This document shows, piece after piece, positions 36,088 through 46,144 of a stretch of DNA of 64,000 nt. Position 1 is the stretch's first letter; each line of letters starts with the position of its first letter. The notes under the pieces are model-generated. The model had not been told where the DNA came from. It searched no databases and was given only the letters and a program-made list of their open reading frames with translations. The stretch covers positions 62,001 through 126,000 of the forward strand of contig NZ_LHVH01000005.1 in NCBI RefSeq assembly GCF_001269885.1, read 5' to 3'. A program made the position numbers and the translations under genes. The stretch is from Pseudomonas kilonensis. GTDB lineage: Bacteria > Pseudomonadota > Gammaproteobacteria > Pseudomonadales > Pseudomonadaceae.

Positions 36088-36566
36088 GCAACACCTGTGG
36101 CAGAGGTAGTGGACACCGGGAATGCCGGCTTGTCTTGAACGTATTTGGTACCCGGATTGACCACCAGTTGGCCGTCGATCAAGGCTTTGGAACCCAGTAA
36201 CAGGCGATATCGCATGGATTTGCGGCAGGCAAGGGTGAACTCGACCCGCCAGACCCGGTCACCCAGCGCCAGCGTGGTGCTGATCACGTAGCGGACCTGA
36301 GCGTGGCCGTTGGAACTCTTTATGGTCTTGCGGGCCACCAGTGGCGCTTCGCAACGGCGATGGCGCAACTGCACCACCGTGCCGAGGTGCGCCGTGAAGC
36401 GCACCCACTTTTCGCCATCGCGCTCGAATGGCTCGATGTCGGTGGCATGCAGGCTGGAGGTGCTGGCGCCGGTGTCGATTTTTGCCCGCAGGCCCACGAC
36501 TCCCAGATCCGGGAGCGCCACCCACTCGCGCAGACCGACAACGGTCAAATGGTCAAAAGTCTTCAA
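36084..36566 (-). CDS. rimB: Retropepsin-like protease (RimB)
   Basis: A 160-residue protein of the family formerly called ATP-dependent zinc protease (DUF785). The active-site motif of retropepsins, [13 protein letters not shown], is at about residues 31-43. In Pseudomonas RimB is described as trimming glutamate tails from S6, opposing RimK. The start is a TTG with AGG eight bases upstream; no in-frame ATG gives the N-terminal [14 protein letters not shown] strand. The small third partner rimA known from P. fluorescens was not found upstream. Confidence 0.8.
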   Translation of the reverse strand: MKTFDHLTVVGLREWVALPDLGVVGLRAKIDTGASTSSLHATDIEPFERDGEKWVRFTAHLGTVVQLRHRRCEAPLVARKTIKSSNGHAQVRYVISTTLALGDRVWRVEFTLACRKSMRYRLLLGSKALIDGQLVVNPGTKYVQDKPAFPVSTTSATGVA

Positions 36567-36802
36567 TAAAAAAACCTGCGATCAGTACATCGGATCGTGG
36601 ACTCCGCGAATCGCGGTATTCACGCAGAATAATCACAAAATGGCGACAGTTATCTACGCACTTGTTTGTGCTTGTAACCGATTGCGACCCAAGCCATGTG
36701 TGTGACGGTGGTTCGGCGGGCATTCTATCCGTCGAGCCGGATTCGTGCGCTCGACAAAAACGGTAGTACAGTTCTGGCTATTGGCAGAAAAGAGGAAACG
36801 CA

Positions 36803-37207
36803 GTGGCACAAAAAAAGGAAGAGGACGACAAGGTCCGTCTCGATAAATGGTTGTGGGCGGCGCGATTCTACAAGACGCGGGCCCTGGCGAAGACCGCCAT
36901 CGAAAGCGGCAAGGTCCATCACCGGGGAGAGCGTTGCAAGCCGGGCAAAGAGCCACGCGTTGGCGATGAATTTGTCATCCGCACCGGCTTCGATGAAAAG
37001 ACCGTGGTGGTCGAGGCCCTGTCGATCGTGCGTCGCGGCGCGCCTGAAGCGCAGGCGCTGTATCGCGAAACCGAAGCCAGTATCGCCAAACGTGAAACCG
37101 CCGCCGCGCAACGCAAGGCCGGCGCCCTGGGGGTCAGCACCGACGGCAAGCCGAGCAAGAAGCAGCGCCGGGACCTGTTCAAGTTTCGTGGCAGCAACAG
37201 CGAATAA
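36803..37207 (+). CDS. hslR: Heat-shock protein 15, S4-domain RNA-binding protein
   Basis: A 134-residue RNA-binding protein. The S4 domain covers about 9-70 (VRLDKWLWAARFYKTRALAKTAIESGKVHHRGERCKPGKEPRVGDEFVI), followed by a basic C-terminal tail ending KPSKKQRRDLFKFR. Hsp15 binds 50S subunits carrying stalled nascent chains. The start is GTG with AGAGGAAA upstream. It is divergent from rimB and next to hslO; in E. coli the two heat-shock genes are also adjacent. Confidence 0.93.
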   Translation: MAQKKEEDDKVRLDKWLWAARFYKTRALAKTAIESGKVHHRGERCKPGKEPRVGDEFVIRTGFDEKTVVVEALSIVRRGAPEAQALYRETEASIAKRETAAAQRKAGALGVSTDGKPSKKQRRDLFKFRGSNSE

Positions 37208-37225
37208 AGCGCCGGTCATTTCACC

Positions 37226-37320
37226 CGTGGCGAGGGAGCTTGCTCCCGCTCGGTTGCGCAGCGACCGTAAGATTTTGGGGCCGCTGCGCAGCCCAGCGGG
37301 AGCAAGCTCCCTCGCCACAA
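37226..37320. repeat. Inverted repeat of the GTGGCGAGGGAGCTTGCTCCC type
   Basis: GTGGCGAGGGAGCTTGCTCC and GGAGCAAGCTCCCTCGCCAC arms with GCGCAGC inner matches, between hslR and hslO. Confidence 0.85.
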
Positions 37321-37453
37321 TGCCTCAGTCCTGCATATTCAGGTGAGGTGTCAGTACCTTCCCGTCAGGCAAACCCAAGCCTTGCTTGGAACCCACCCTG
37401 AATGCCCATAAAATGCCTGCCATCATTTGTCATCACCTCAGATACCAGACCCT

Positions 37454-38356
37454 ATGACTGATTTACCGGATACCGACTACACCCAACGTTTCATCTTCGA
37501 TGACAGCGACGCCCGTGGCGAGCTGGTGGCGTTGGAGCGTAGCTACGCCGAAGTCCTCGCCAAGCACCCCTACCCGGAGCCGGTCGCACAAATGCTCGGC
37601 GAGCTGATGGCGGCTGCGGCGTTGTTGGTGGGCACCTTGAAGTTCGATGGCTTGCTGATTCTCCAGGCGCGTTCCGATGGTCCGGTGCCGTTGCTGATGA
37701 TCGAGTGCTCCAGTGAGCGCGAAATCCGTGGCCTGGCCCGTTATGACGCCGAGCAGATCGGGCCTGACGCAACGCTGGCCGATATGATGCCCAATGGCGT
37801 GCTGGCCCTCACGGTCGATCCGACCCAAGGCCAGCGTTACCAGGGAATTGTCGATCTGGACGGGGCAACCCTGGCCGATTGCTTCACCAACTACTTCGTC
37901 ATGTCCCAGCAGACCAATACCCGCTTCTGGCTCTACGCCGACGGGCGGCGTGCTCGCGGTTTACTGCTGCAGCAACTGCCTGCCGATCGCCTGCGCGACC
38001 CGGAAGAACGTGATGCCAGTTGGCAGCACGTCACCGCTCTGGCCGGCACCCTGAGCGCCGATGAGCTGTTGAGCCTGGACAACGAAACCGTGTTGCATCG
38101 CCTCTATCACGAGGAGCAGGTACGCTTGTTCGACGGACAGCCGTTGCGCTTCCAATGCAGTTGCTCTCGTGAACGTTCCGCCAATGCGCTGGTCAGTCTG
38201 GGTCTGGAAGATGCGCAGCAACTGGTGATCGAGCATGGCGGTGCCATCGAGGTCGATTGCCAGTTTTGCAACGAGCGCTACCTGTTCGACGCGGCGGACA
38301 TCGCTCAATTGTTCGCGGGTGCGGGTGTCGACACGCCGTCAGATACTCGTCACTAA
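37454..38356 (+). CDS. hslO: Hsp33 redox-regulated chaperonin
   Basis: A 300-residue holdase active under oxidative stress. The N-terminal domain begins at [22 protein letters not shown]. The C-terminal redox switch has four Cys as CSC ([14 protein letters not shown]) and CQFC ([19 protein letters not shown]), which bind zinc when reduced and form disulfides on activation. Start set at ATG 37454, which opens [13 protein letters not shown]; the ribosome-binding site is weak and a start nine codons upstream is possible. Confidence 0.95.
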   Translation: MTDLPDTDYTQRFIFDDSDARGELVALERSYAEVLAKHPYPEPVAQMLGELMAAAALLVGTLKFDGLLILQARSDGPVPLLMIECSSEREIRGLARYDAEQIGPDATLADMMPNGVLALTVDPTQGQRYQGIVDLDGATLADCFTNYFVMSQQTNTRFWLYADGRRARGLLLQQLPADRLRDPEERDASWQHVTALAGTLSADELLSLDNETVLHRLYHEEQVRLFDGQPLRFQCSCSRERSANALVSLGLEDAQQLVIEHGGAIEVDCQFCNERYLFDAADIAQLFAGAGVDTPSDTRH

Positions 38357-38440
38357 AACGTTTCAGCGCAGGTAAATCTCCTGGCAAGTGCCGGATTTAC
38401 GCCGTACTGACGGGAGGGCCCTACTCTTTTTGGGGTTTTC

Positions 38441-38449
38441 TGGCATAAT
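38441..38449 (+). promoter_or_regulatory. Candidate extended -10 of pckA
   Basis: TGGCATAAT fits an extended -10 (TGnTATAAT with one mismatch), 86 bp before the pckA start. No -35 box is recognisable. It would give a leader of about 80 nt. Confidence 0.35.
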
Positions 38450-38474
38450 CCGGCCCACTTTTTTCGGGTAGTAG

Positions 38475-40079
<1,605 letters not shown>

Positions 40080-40095
40080 GGCTTGGTTGGTGAAT

Positions 40096-40125
40096 AAAAA
40101 ACCGCCCTTTATGGGCGGTTTTTTT
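40096..40125 (+). terminator. Rho-independent terminator of pckA
   Basis: ACCGCCC / GGGCGGT stem with a 5-nt TTTAT loop, flanked by A and T tracts, 17 bp after the stop codon. Confidence 0.9.
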
Positions 40126-40155
40126 ATGGGCGACTATTTGAGGCGCCCCGATCAG

Positions 40156-40509
40156 CTAGGCCTCTTCCACTTCCCGCGTATCCCATCGTTGCGCCTTGAT
40201 TGCCTTGTAGAGCATGCCGATGGTCAGTGGCGTCTTGTTCCCACGGCCCTTGGCTCTGCGCTTTTGAAACACATCAAATCCTTCAGGCTGAAAATAGCGG
40301 TAGGCGTCGTAATCGATGAGCTCGATGGCGAAGCGCTCCTCCAGTGCCTCCATCAGATGCCGGGCGTCCGCGCCATCGCAACCCAGGTCGAGATTGATCG
40401 CGGTGTCCAGGCGAATCGTCTTGCGTTCAGGCAGGCCGATTTCTTCGTGGAGCAGCTCCATGAGCTGGCGCATGGTGTGATCGTCGGGGAAGTCTGGGGC
40501 GAGGTGCAT
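40156..40509 (-). CDS. DUF1493 family protein
   Basis: A 117-residue acidic protein. The DUF1493 pattern is seen in DTAINLDLGCDGADARHLMEALEERFAIELIDYDAYRYFQPEGFDVF, a small acyl-carrier-like fold found in enterobacteria and pseudomonads, without a known function. The ATG at 40509 was preferred over the longest frame because GGAA lies upstream and the extension is unlike a family member. It is in an accessory patch between pckA and the recQ-like gene. Confidence 0.75.
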   Translation of the reverse strand: MHLAPDFPDDHTMRQLMELLHEEIGLPERKTIRLDTAINLDLGCDGADARHLMEALEERFAIELIDYDAYRYFQPEGFDVFQKRRAKGRGNKTPLTIGMLYKAIKAQRWDTREVEEA

Positions 40510-40698
40510 GGCGGGGGTTCCGGGATGTTGGCGTGCGTCCGTCTGGAGGGAAAGTTTAGGGGGAATCGCAGGCCATTGGAAAAAGAAGAAAGGTCTCACA
40601 GTAGTCTCGGAACCGTCTGCTGAGTATTTCCCTGGCCGCTCGGTAAGGTTCGCCACGCCCTTTCAATGGGGGTAACGGCGACCGAGCAGGGATGAAGC

Positions 40699-40761
40699 AT
40701 GACGAAAGGAAAGACCAGTGTTCCGCAGGTCTGGGGTGATCATCGCATTAATGGTTCGTAG
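40699..40761 (+). other. Short frame, possible toxin remnant
   Basis: Twenty codons, MTKGKTSVPQVWGDHRINGS, end 8 bp before the next small gene. This spacing is what a toxin C-terminus would have ahead of its immunity gene, but a stop codon (40693-40695) lies just upstream in frame and I recognise no toxin family. Very tentative. Confidence 0.2.
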
Positions 40762-40769
40762 AGTTTTAG

Positions 40770-41027
40770 ATGGCGTATAGCGAGTTTTGGATAATAGGCT
40801 TCCATGCCAATAAGAACGTAATGATATTTGAGGAGCGCATTAGCTTGTCGGTGGAGGATTTGAAGCCTGTAATGCGATGGATGCACAATGATGATCATAT
40901 CGGTTTGGAATTCAGGCTTTCCGTGGGGCAGATGCTCGAAATTGAGCGGTTGACATCGTCGGTATTTCCGCAAGACTTGGATCTTTACTTGACGTCTTAC
41001 CATTATTTTGATGGTTCGGTTATTTGA
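40770..41027 (+). CDS. Hypothetical protein, possible immunity-type gene
   Basis: An 85-residue acidic protein without signal peptide or membrane segment (IIGFHANKNVMIFEERISLSVEDLKPVMRW...LDLYLTSYHYFDG). It may belong to a small uncharacterised family I cannot name with confidence. It is more AT-rich than its neighbours and is followed 38 bp downstream by a colicin E3-type immunity gene. The size, acidity and partner suggest a second immunity or accessory protein of a bacteriocin locus, but this is inference. Confidence 0.55.
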   Translation: MAYSEFWIIGFHANKNVMIFEERISLSVEDLKPVMRWMHNDDHIGLEFRLSVGQMLEIERLTSSVFPQDLDLYLTSYHYFDGSVI

Positions 41028-41065
41028 CCTGCTTTCTCGCCTGAAAATAATTGGATCGGTGTGAT

Positions 41066-41320
41066 ATGGGATTAAAAGTCAGGTTGAGATGGTTCGATAA
41101 AGAAACGGAGGTTCTGGTCGGAAAAGAGTATTCGAAGGATTTTGATGACGATTTTATTGTTCTCGACGATCTGGATCTTTCTTTGGAAAACAATATTAAT
41201 AATGGGAACTTCGACGTGAGTACCGAATGGGCTGAAGTCCTACAGCCACATTTCGAGCATGCCTTGGATTTATCGATATACGACTATCAGGTGTCTTTTG
41301 ATTATCGGGATGTTTGGTAA
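41066..41320 (+). CDS. Colicin E3/cloacin-type immunity protein
   Basis: An 84-residue acidic protein clearly like the colicin E3 immunity family: MGLKVRLRWFDKETEVLVGKEYSKDFDDDF at the start, NNINNGNFDVSTEWAEVLQPHFEHALDLS in the middle and YQVSFDYRDVW at the end. E3-type immunity proteins bind and block a 16S rRNA-cleaving bacteriocin nuclease. No bacteriocin gene is in the window, so this is an orphan that could protect against a rival's toxin or be left from a lost one. Start at ATG 41066, five codons inside the longest frame. It is AT-rich, suggesting transfer. Confidence 0.88.
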   Translation: MGLKVRLRWFDKETEVLVGKEYSKDFDDDFIVLDDLDLSLENNINNGNFDVSTEWAEVLQPHFEHALDLSIYDYQVSFDYRDVW

Positions 41321-41515
41321 TCATCATGCTTGAGTCCAACCGCCAACGCCGCGAGGCGGTAGGTTCCTTCGCATTTCCCGTGGTTTATTTCCCGGTCCAA
41401 GTCTTAGGCACCAGGCTGTATCATCCCGTATCGTTTTTGACCCCGACCTTTTCTCGACTCGCCGCGTTGCCGCGCTAGGCTTTGGGCATCGCAGCAGTCA
41501 AAGGAGCGACCGCGC

Positions 41516-43444
41516 ATGCACAGCACCCTGGAACAGGTTTTCGGTTATCCACAGTTTCGTCCCGGGCAGGAGGCGGCCATCGGCGCCGTGCTGGCCGGTC
41601 GGTCGGCGGCGGCCATTTTCCCCACCGGCTCGGGCAAGTCCCTGTGTTATCAATTGTCGGCATTGCTCTTGCCGCACCTGACCCTGGTGGTCTCACCGTT
41701 GCTGGCGCTGATGCAGGACCAGTTGGCGTTCCTCAAGCGCCACGGCATCGCGGCGGCGAGTATCGATTCGGCCCAGGGCCGTGACGAAGCCAACGACGCC
41801 ATGGCGCGGGCCCGGTCGGGCGAGTTGAAGATCCTGATGATCTCCGTGGAGCGCCTGAAGAACGAGCGCTTTCGCAATTTCCTGCAGCAGGTGCCGATCT
41901 CGTTGCTGGTGGTGGACGAGGCCCACTGTATTTCCGAATGGGGGCATAACTTCCGACCTGACTACCTCAAGCTTCCCGATTACCAGCGTGAGTTCAATAT
42001 TCCCCAGGTGTTGCTGCTGACGGCCACCGCCACACCCAAGGTCATCGCGGACATGCAGGCGAAATTCGCCATCGCCGCCGCCGATGTGGTGACGACCGGT
42101 TTCTACCGGTCGAACCTCAATCTGCTGGTCGAGCCCGTACTGGGTGCCGACAAGCGCGCACGGCTGGTGCAATGGCTGGGCGAGCGGGCCGGGCAACCGA
42201 GCATTGTCTACGTCACCTTGCAGCGAACCGCCGAGCAGATCGCCGAACACCTGGGCCAGCACGGTATCGTGGCCGAGGCCTATCACGCCGGTTTGCCCCA
42301 TGAACAACGCGAAGATATCCAGCGGAGGTTCATGGGCGGGCAATCCAATTGCATCGTCGCGACCATCGCTTTCGGCATGGGCATCGACAAGAGCGATATC
42401 CGCAATGTCGTGCATTTCGATCTGCCCAAGTCCATCGAGAACTACAGCCAGGAAATCGGCCGGGCCGGGCGGGATGGGCAGCCGTCCGATTGCCTGGTGC
42501 TGGCCAACCGCGACAGTCTCAACGTGCTGGAAAACTTTGTGTATGGCGATACGCCGGAACTTGCAGGCATTCGTTGTGTGCTCGATGACCTGAAGGCCGC
42601 CGGCCCCGATGGGCAATGGGAGTTCTTGCTGGGCCCCTTGGCGGACCAGAGCAACATCCGGCAACTGCCGCTCAAGACGCTGCTGGTCCAGTTGGAGCTG
42701 CGCCGGCTGATCGCGCCACGCTATGCCTATTTCGCGGAGTATCGCTTCAAGTACCTGAGCGAGCCGCACGAGCTGCTGGCGCACTTCGAAGGTGAGCGAA
42801 GGGACTTCGTCTCGGCCATCATCCAGACCTCCAGTCGCGCCCGGGCCTGGGCCACGGTAAATTTCGATGGGATGTACCAGCAATATCACGCTGAGCGTAA
42901 TCGTGTGGTCAAGGCGCTGGATTATTTCCAGGAAAAGGGCTGGATCGAGCTGGAAAGCAAACAGATGACCGAGGTGTACAGCGTGCTGCAAGCGGACCTG
43001 GATACGCAGGTCTTGAGTGCCGAGCTACACGCCTATTTCACCCGACACGAACAAGGTGAAATCGCGCGAATCCACGCCATGCTCGAGTTGTTCGCCACCG
43101 ACCGTTGCCTGGGTTACCGCCTGGCGCAATATTTCGGCGATGACCATGCGCCAATCCAGTGTGGCCATTGTTCGGTGTGCCATGGGCATGTCGCTCGCCT
43201 GCCGGAGCCGCCTGCGTTGCCGGCGCTTGTGGATAAAAACTTCGAGGCGCTGTGCGGCGACTTTATCCACAAGCACGAGCAGCATAGCGGCCGCGTGCCC
43301 TCTGCCGAGCGCCTCACCCGCTTCCTGTGCGCAATCAGCGTGCCGCTGTTCACCCGATTGAAGGCGCGGAAGATCCACGGATATGCCGCACTGGAGGCAT
43401 ACCCATACGCTGAAGTTCGTCAGTGGGCTCAAGCGCACCTGTGA
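41516..43444 (+). CDS. RecQ-family ATP-dependent DNA helicase
   Basis: A 642-residue superfamily 2 helicase. Motif I PTGSGKSLCYQ (about residues 36-46), motif II DEAH within VVDEAHCISEWGHNFRPDY, motif III TATATP and motif VI QEIGRAGRDGQPS are intact. The C-terminal part has a RecQ zinc-binding set (CLGYR..., CGHCSVC), but no HRDC domain is recognisable. The motifs vary from canonical E. coli RecQ (TGSGKS rather than TGGGKS, SEWGHN rather than SQWGHD), so it is probably a RecQ paralog rather than the main RecQ. AAAGGAGC precedes the ATG. Confidence 0.88.
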   Translation: MHSTLEQVFGYPQFRPGQEAAIGAVLAGRSAAAIFPTGSGKSLCYQLSALLLPHLTLVVSPLLALMQDQLAFLKRHGIAAASIDSAQGRDEANDAMARARSGELKILMISVERLKNERFRNFLQQVPISLLVVDEAHCISEWGHNFRPDYLKLPDYQREFNIPQVLLLTATATPKVIADMQAKFAIAAADVVTTGFYRSNLNLLVEPVLGADKRARLVQWLGERAGQPSIVYVTLQRTAEQIAEHLGQHGIVAEAYHAGLPHEQREDIQRRFMGGQSNCIVATIAFGMGIDKSDIRNVVHFDLPKSIENYSQEIGRAGRDGQPSDCLVLANRDSLNVLENFVYGDTPELAGIRCVLDDLKAAGPDGQWEFLLGPLADQSNIRQLPLKTLLVQLELRRLIAPRYAYFAEYRFKYLSEPHELLAHFEGERRDFVSAIIQTSSRARAWATVNFDGMYQQYHAERNRVVKALDYFQEKGWIELESKQMTEVYSVLQADLDTQVLSAELHAYFTRHEQGEIARIHAMLELFATDRCLGYRLAQYFGDDHAPIQCGHCSVCHGHVARLPEPPALPALVDKNFEALCGDFIHKHEQHSGRVPSAERLTRFLCAISVPLFTRLKARKIHGYAALEAYPYAEVRQWAQAHL

Positions 43445-43551
43445 GCTGCATCCATTCGCTGAATGCCCTTCATCACACGAATAAATTTCAAAAATATTCG
43501 GCGGCTGACTAAGGTGAAGGCTGTCTTCGGATCGCCAACAAGAGAGCCAAC

Positions 43552-44778
43552 ATGAACCAGACACCTTTCGATATTCAGCGTGCCGCGGTGGTCGGAGCAG
43601 GCACCATGGGCAGGGGCATCGTGATGTGCCTGGCCAACGCGGGCGTAGCGGTGCAGTGGGTCGACAACAATCCGCAGATGCTCGAGCAGGCCCTGGTCGC
43701 CGTGGCCGAGACCTATGCCCATGGCGTGCGCCAGGGCCGTATCGACCAGGGTGAGGCCGATGCGCGGATCGCCCGGGTGACACGGGCGGAGGATTACGCG
43801 GCAATCCGCAATGTGGACCTGGTGATCGAAGCGGTTTACGAAAACCTTGAGCTCAAACAGAAAATCTTTCGTGAGCTGGACGGCCTGCTCAAGCCCGAAG
43901 CCATCCTGGCGAGCAACACCTCGGCGCTGGACATCGATGCCATCGCCGCTGTCACCCGCCGGCCAACCCAGGTCCTGGGCCTGCATTTCTTCAGCCCGGC
44001 GCACATCATGAAGCTGCTGGAAATCGTTCGCGGAGCACAAACCTCCAAAACGGTGCTGGACGCGGCGTTGGTGCTGGGCAAGCGCATGGGCAAGGTCAGC
44101 GTTGTATCGGGCAATTGCCATGGATTCATTGGCAACCGAATGCTTCATCCTTATGTGCTGGAAGCGCGCAAGATGCTGCTGGAGGGGGCATTCCCCCATC
44201 AGGTGGATGCGGCGTTGCAAGGCTTCGGCTTCGCCATGGGGCCGTTTCGCATGTACGACGTCGTCGGCATCGACCTGGAATGGCGCGCCCGTGAGCTGGC
44301 GGGCAAGGGCCAGGACGCGCCCGAGGTGCAAGTGGACAACCGTTTGTGCGAGCTGGGACGCTTCGGCCAGAAAAGCGGCAATGGGTACTATCACTACGAA
44401 CCGGGCAGTCGACAGGCCGAGCATGATGTCGAGGTCGATGCGCTGGTGCTGCGGGTCAGTGAGGCGCTGGGTTTCCAGCGTCGCGAGATCGGCCCGGAGG
44501 AAATCCTCGAGCGCTGCTTGCTGGCGCTGGTCAACGAGGGGGCAAAGATCCTGCAGGAAGGCATTGCCGAGTCGGCCCACGATATCGACCTGGTCTACCT
44601 GAACGGTTACGGCTTCCCAGTGGACAAGGGCGGGCCGATGGCCTGGGCCGACGGGCAGGGGCTGGAGAATATCCACACACGCCTGTTGGAGCTCGAAACG
44701 AAGCAGGGCGACCAGTGGAAGCCCGCGCGCCTGATCGGCGAGCTGGCAGCACAGGGCAAGGGGTTCGCGAACCGATAG
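43552..44778 (+). CDS. 3-hydroxyacyl-CoA dehydrogenase family protein
   Basis: A 408-residue NAD-dependent dehydrogenase. The Rossmann domain begins with [26 protein letters not shown], and the C-terminal domain carries [20 protein letters not shown] (with the catalytic His) and [20 protein letters not shown] second, related C-terminal domain (about 310-395) contains [37 protein letters not shown]. It stands alone without the enoyl-CoA hydratase half found in FadB. A thioesterase gene follows 43 bp downstream, so the two may act on one acyl-CoA. L-carnitine dehydrogenase is a related alternative. Confidence 0.88.
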   Translation: MNQTPFDIQRAAVVGAGTMGRGIVMCLANAGVAVQWVDNNPQMLEQALVAVAETYAHGVRQGRIDQGEADARIARVTRAEDYAAIRNVDLVIEAVYENLELKQKIFRELDGLLKPEAILASNTSALDIDAIAAVTRRPTQVLGLHFFSPAHIMKLLEIVRGAQTSKTVLDAALVLGKRMGKVSVVSGNCHGFIGNRMLHPYVLEARKMLLEGAFPHQVDAALQGFGFAMGPFRMYDVVGIDLEWRARELAGKGQDAPEVQVDNRLCELGRFGQKSGNGYYHYEPGSRQAEHDVEVDALVLRVSEALGFQRREIGPEEILERCLLALVNEGAKILQEGIAESAHDIDLVYLNGYGFPVDKGGPMAWADGQGLENIHTRLLELETKQGDQWKPARLIGELAAQGKGFANR

Positions 44779-44821
44779 GTCGCCATCCCGTGAACCATTG
44801 AACAACCATGAAGAGCACTTG

Positions 44822-45241
44822 ATGCCCCAACGCAACGAATACCCACACTTGCAACCCATCACCACACGCTGGCACGACAACGATGTGTACGGTCATGTCA
44901 ATAACGTCACCTACTACAGTTTTTTCGACACCGCCGTGAATACCTACCTGATCGAAGTGGGTGGCCTGGATGTCCATGACGGAGAGGTGGTGGGGTTCGT
45001 GGTGAGCTCGGCCTGCGACTACTTCGCCTCGATTGCCTTTCCAGACCGGATTGAAATTGGCCTGCGGGTCGGCAAGCTGGGCAGCAGTTCGGTGCAATAC
45101 GAGCTGGCGGTGTTCAAGGCGGGCGAGGAGGAGGCTTGCGCGGCGGGGCGTTTTGTTCACGTATTCGTGGACCGGGCGTCGAATCGGCCAGTGGCGATTC
45201 CGGATCGGCTGCGTGGGGCTTTGGAACAGTTGGTGGTCTGA
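44822..45241 (+). CDS. 4HBT-family acyl-CoA thioesterase
   Basis: A 139-residue hotdog-fold thioesterase of the YbgC/4-hydroxybenzoyl-CoA type. The signature [23 protein letters not shown] holds the catalytic Asp. The ATG at 44822 gives [13 protein letters not shown]; the frame extends eight codons upstream. It follows the dehydrogenase gene in the same direction and probably shares its transcript. Confidence 0.9.
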   Translation: MPQRNEYPHLQPITTRWHDNDVYGHVNNVTYYSFFDTAVNTYLIEVGGLDVHDGEVVGFVVSSACDYFASIAFPDRIEIGLRVGKLGSSSVQYELAVFKAGEEEACAAGRFVHVFVDRASNRPVAIPDRLRGALEQLVV

Positions 45242-45250
45242 AACAAAAAA

Positions 45251-45292
45251 TCGCAGCCTCCTGTCAGCTCTGGGAGCTGCCGGAGGCTGCGA
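45251..45292. repeat. Inverted repeat after the thioesterase gene
   Basis: TCGCAGCCTCC / GGAGGCTGCGA arms (11 bp) with a 20-nt centre; no T-run follows, so termination on the plus strand would be weak. Related to the repeat at 4848-4942. Confidence 0.55.
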
Positions 45293-45319
45293 TCTTCAAC
45301 GGCGGATATCAGTCAGCCG

Positions 45320-45799
45320 TTAGTCGCGGTAGTGGCGATGATGTTTTTTGCGATGCCCGTAGGCATGGCCGCGACCTGGGTGGCCGTCACGGTAGTAGCG
45401 GCGGTCACCACGGCGACCGTCATAACGACGATCATCGTCATCGTCCTTGCCCATGTAGTTACCCAGCGCGCCACCCGCGCCGCCGCCCGCCGCCGCACCG
45501 ATCAGGCTGCCAGTGCTGCCGCCGACGCTACGGCCGACCACGTTACCACCGGCCGCGCCCAGCGCACCGCCGATCGCCGCTTCGCCGCGGCTGTGTCTGT
45601 CTGCACCGACTGCACTGCCGCCCGCACCGCCCAGCGCCGCGCCGATAGTGGAACCGGTGTTGCCGCCCAGGGACTGGCCGACGACCGAACCCAAAACCCC
45701 GCCCAATGCGCCGCCCACACCTGCTTCGGCAGTGCCACCGGCAGAAGCGATGCCACTGGTCAGGCTAAGGGACAACAAGAGAATGGAGGAGAACTTCAT
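45320..45799 (-). CDS. Glycine-zipper domain protein
   Basis: A 159-residue protein: signal peptide (MKFSSILLLSLSLTSGIASA), then about 90 residues almost entirely glycine-zipper repeats (GGALGGVLGSVVGQSLGGNTGSTIGAALGG and similar), in line with a membrane-associated or pore-like helix pack. The C-terminal 45 residues switch to an acidic run (DDDDD) and then a His/Arg/Tyr-rich tail (RGDRRYYRDGHPGRGHAYGHRKKHHRHY) that may bind metal or negatively charged surfaces. Comparable small proteins occur across Pseudomonas with no known role. Confidence 0.75.
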   Translation of the reverse strand: MKFSSILLLSLSLTSGIASAGGTAEAGVGGALGGVLGSVVGQSLGGNTGSTIGAALGGAGGSAVGADRHSRGEAAIGGALGAAGGNVVGRSVGGSTGSLIGAAAGGGAGGALGNYMGKDDDDDRRYDGRRGDRRYYRDGHPGRGHAYGHRKKHHRHYRD

Positions 45800-45889
45800 A
45801 GAGGAGCCTCAAAGGGATGACGGCGCGATCCTGAGGCTGGCTTCGCTTGGTTACAATAGAAATCCGACGAGTAACACGACTTGTGCACA

Positions 45890-45987
45890 ATTCTCTAAGT
45901 TATTGTTTTTCGGTGGGAACTTAAGGCAATTCGGCCGGTCTTTAGCTACTTCGGACAGGCCGTTTTCTATGGGAAACGGCCTTTTTT
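45890..45987 (+). ncRNA. Candidate small RNA (position of P. aeruginosa P34)
   Basis: A plus-strand intrinsic terminator (45957-45987) ends a stretch that no plus-strand gene reaches. The preceding bases contain GGTC...GGAC and other short complementary segments. Its location between fdhF and the glycine-zipper gene matches where P. aeruginosa carries an sRNA I recall as P34 (PA5181.1). The 5' end is a guess; no clear sigma70 promoter was identified. Confidence 0.4.
45957..45987 (+). terminator. Rho-independent terminator, orphan
   Basis: AGGCCGTTT / AAACGGCCT stem with an 8-nt loop, followed by six T. Only the plus strand has the T-run. Confidence 0.8.
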
Positions 45988-46023
45988 GTGGGCGTTCGAA
46001 AAATAGGATTGTGAGAACAAAGC

Positions 46024-46116
46024 TGTGTGGGAGCAAAGCTTGCTCGCGACACAGGCGACTCTGAACTTCTGAAAGACCGCACCGCTTTCATCGCGGGCAA
46101 GCCTTGCTCCCACACA
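46024..46116. repeat. REP pair (BIME)
   Basis: TGTGTGGGAGCAAAGCTTGC and GCAAGCCTTGCTCCCACACA in inverted orientation, next to the fdhF stop codon. Confidence 0.8.
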
Positions 46117-46144
46117 ACCTAAATCCTCGCCATAGACGTGTGTG

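Larger units (their letters stand above)
45800..46144. other. Intergenic region with candidate sRNA and REP pair
   Basis: Contains a plus-strand rho-independent terminator not preceded by any plus-strand gene (candidate sRNA, listed separately) and a REP pair at 46024-46116. Confidence 0.5.

Noticed and set aside
41516..43444. Main recQ gene of the organism
   Set aside because: Helicase motifs deviate from canonical RecQ and no HRDC domain is recognisable, so it is listed only as a RecQ-family helicase without a gene symbol.
45251..45292. Rho-independent terminator after the thioesterase gene
   Set aside because: The stem is long, but no T-run follows; listed as an inverted repeat instead.
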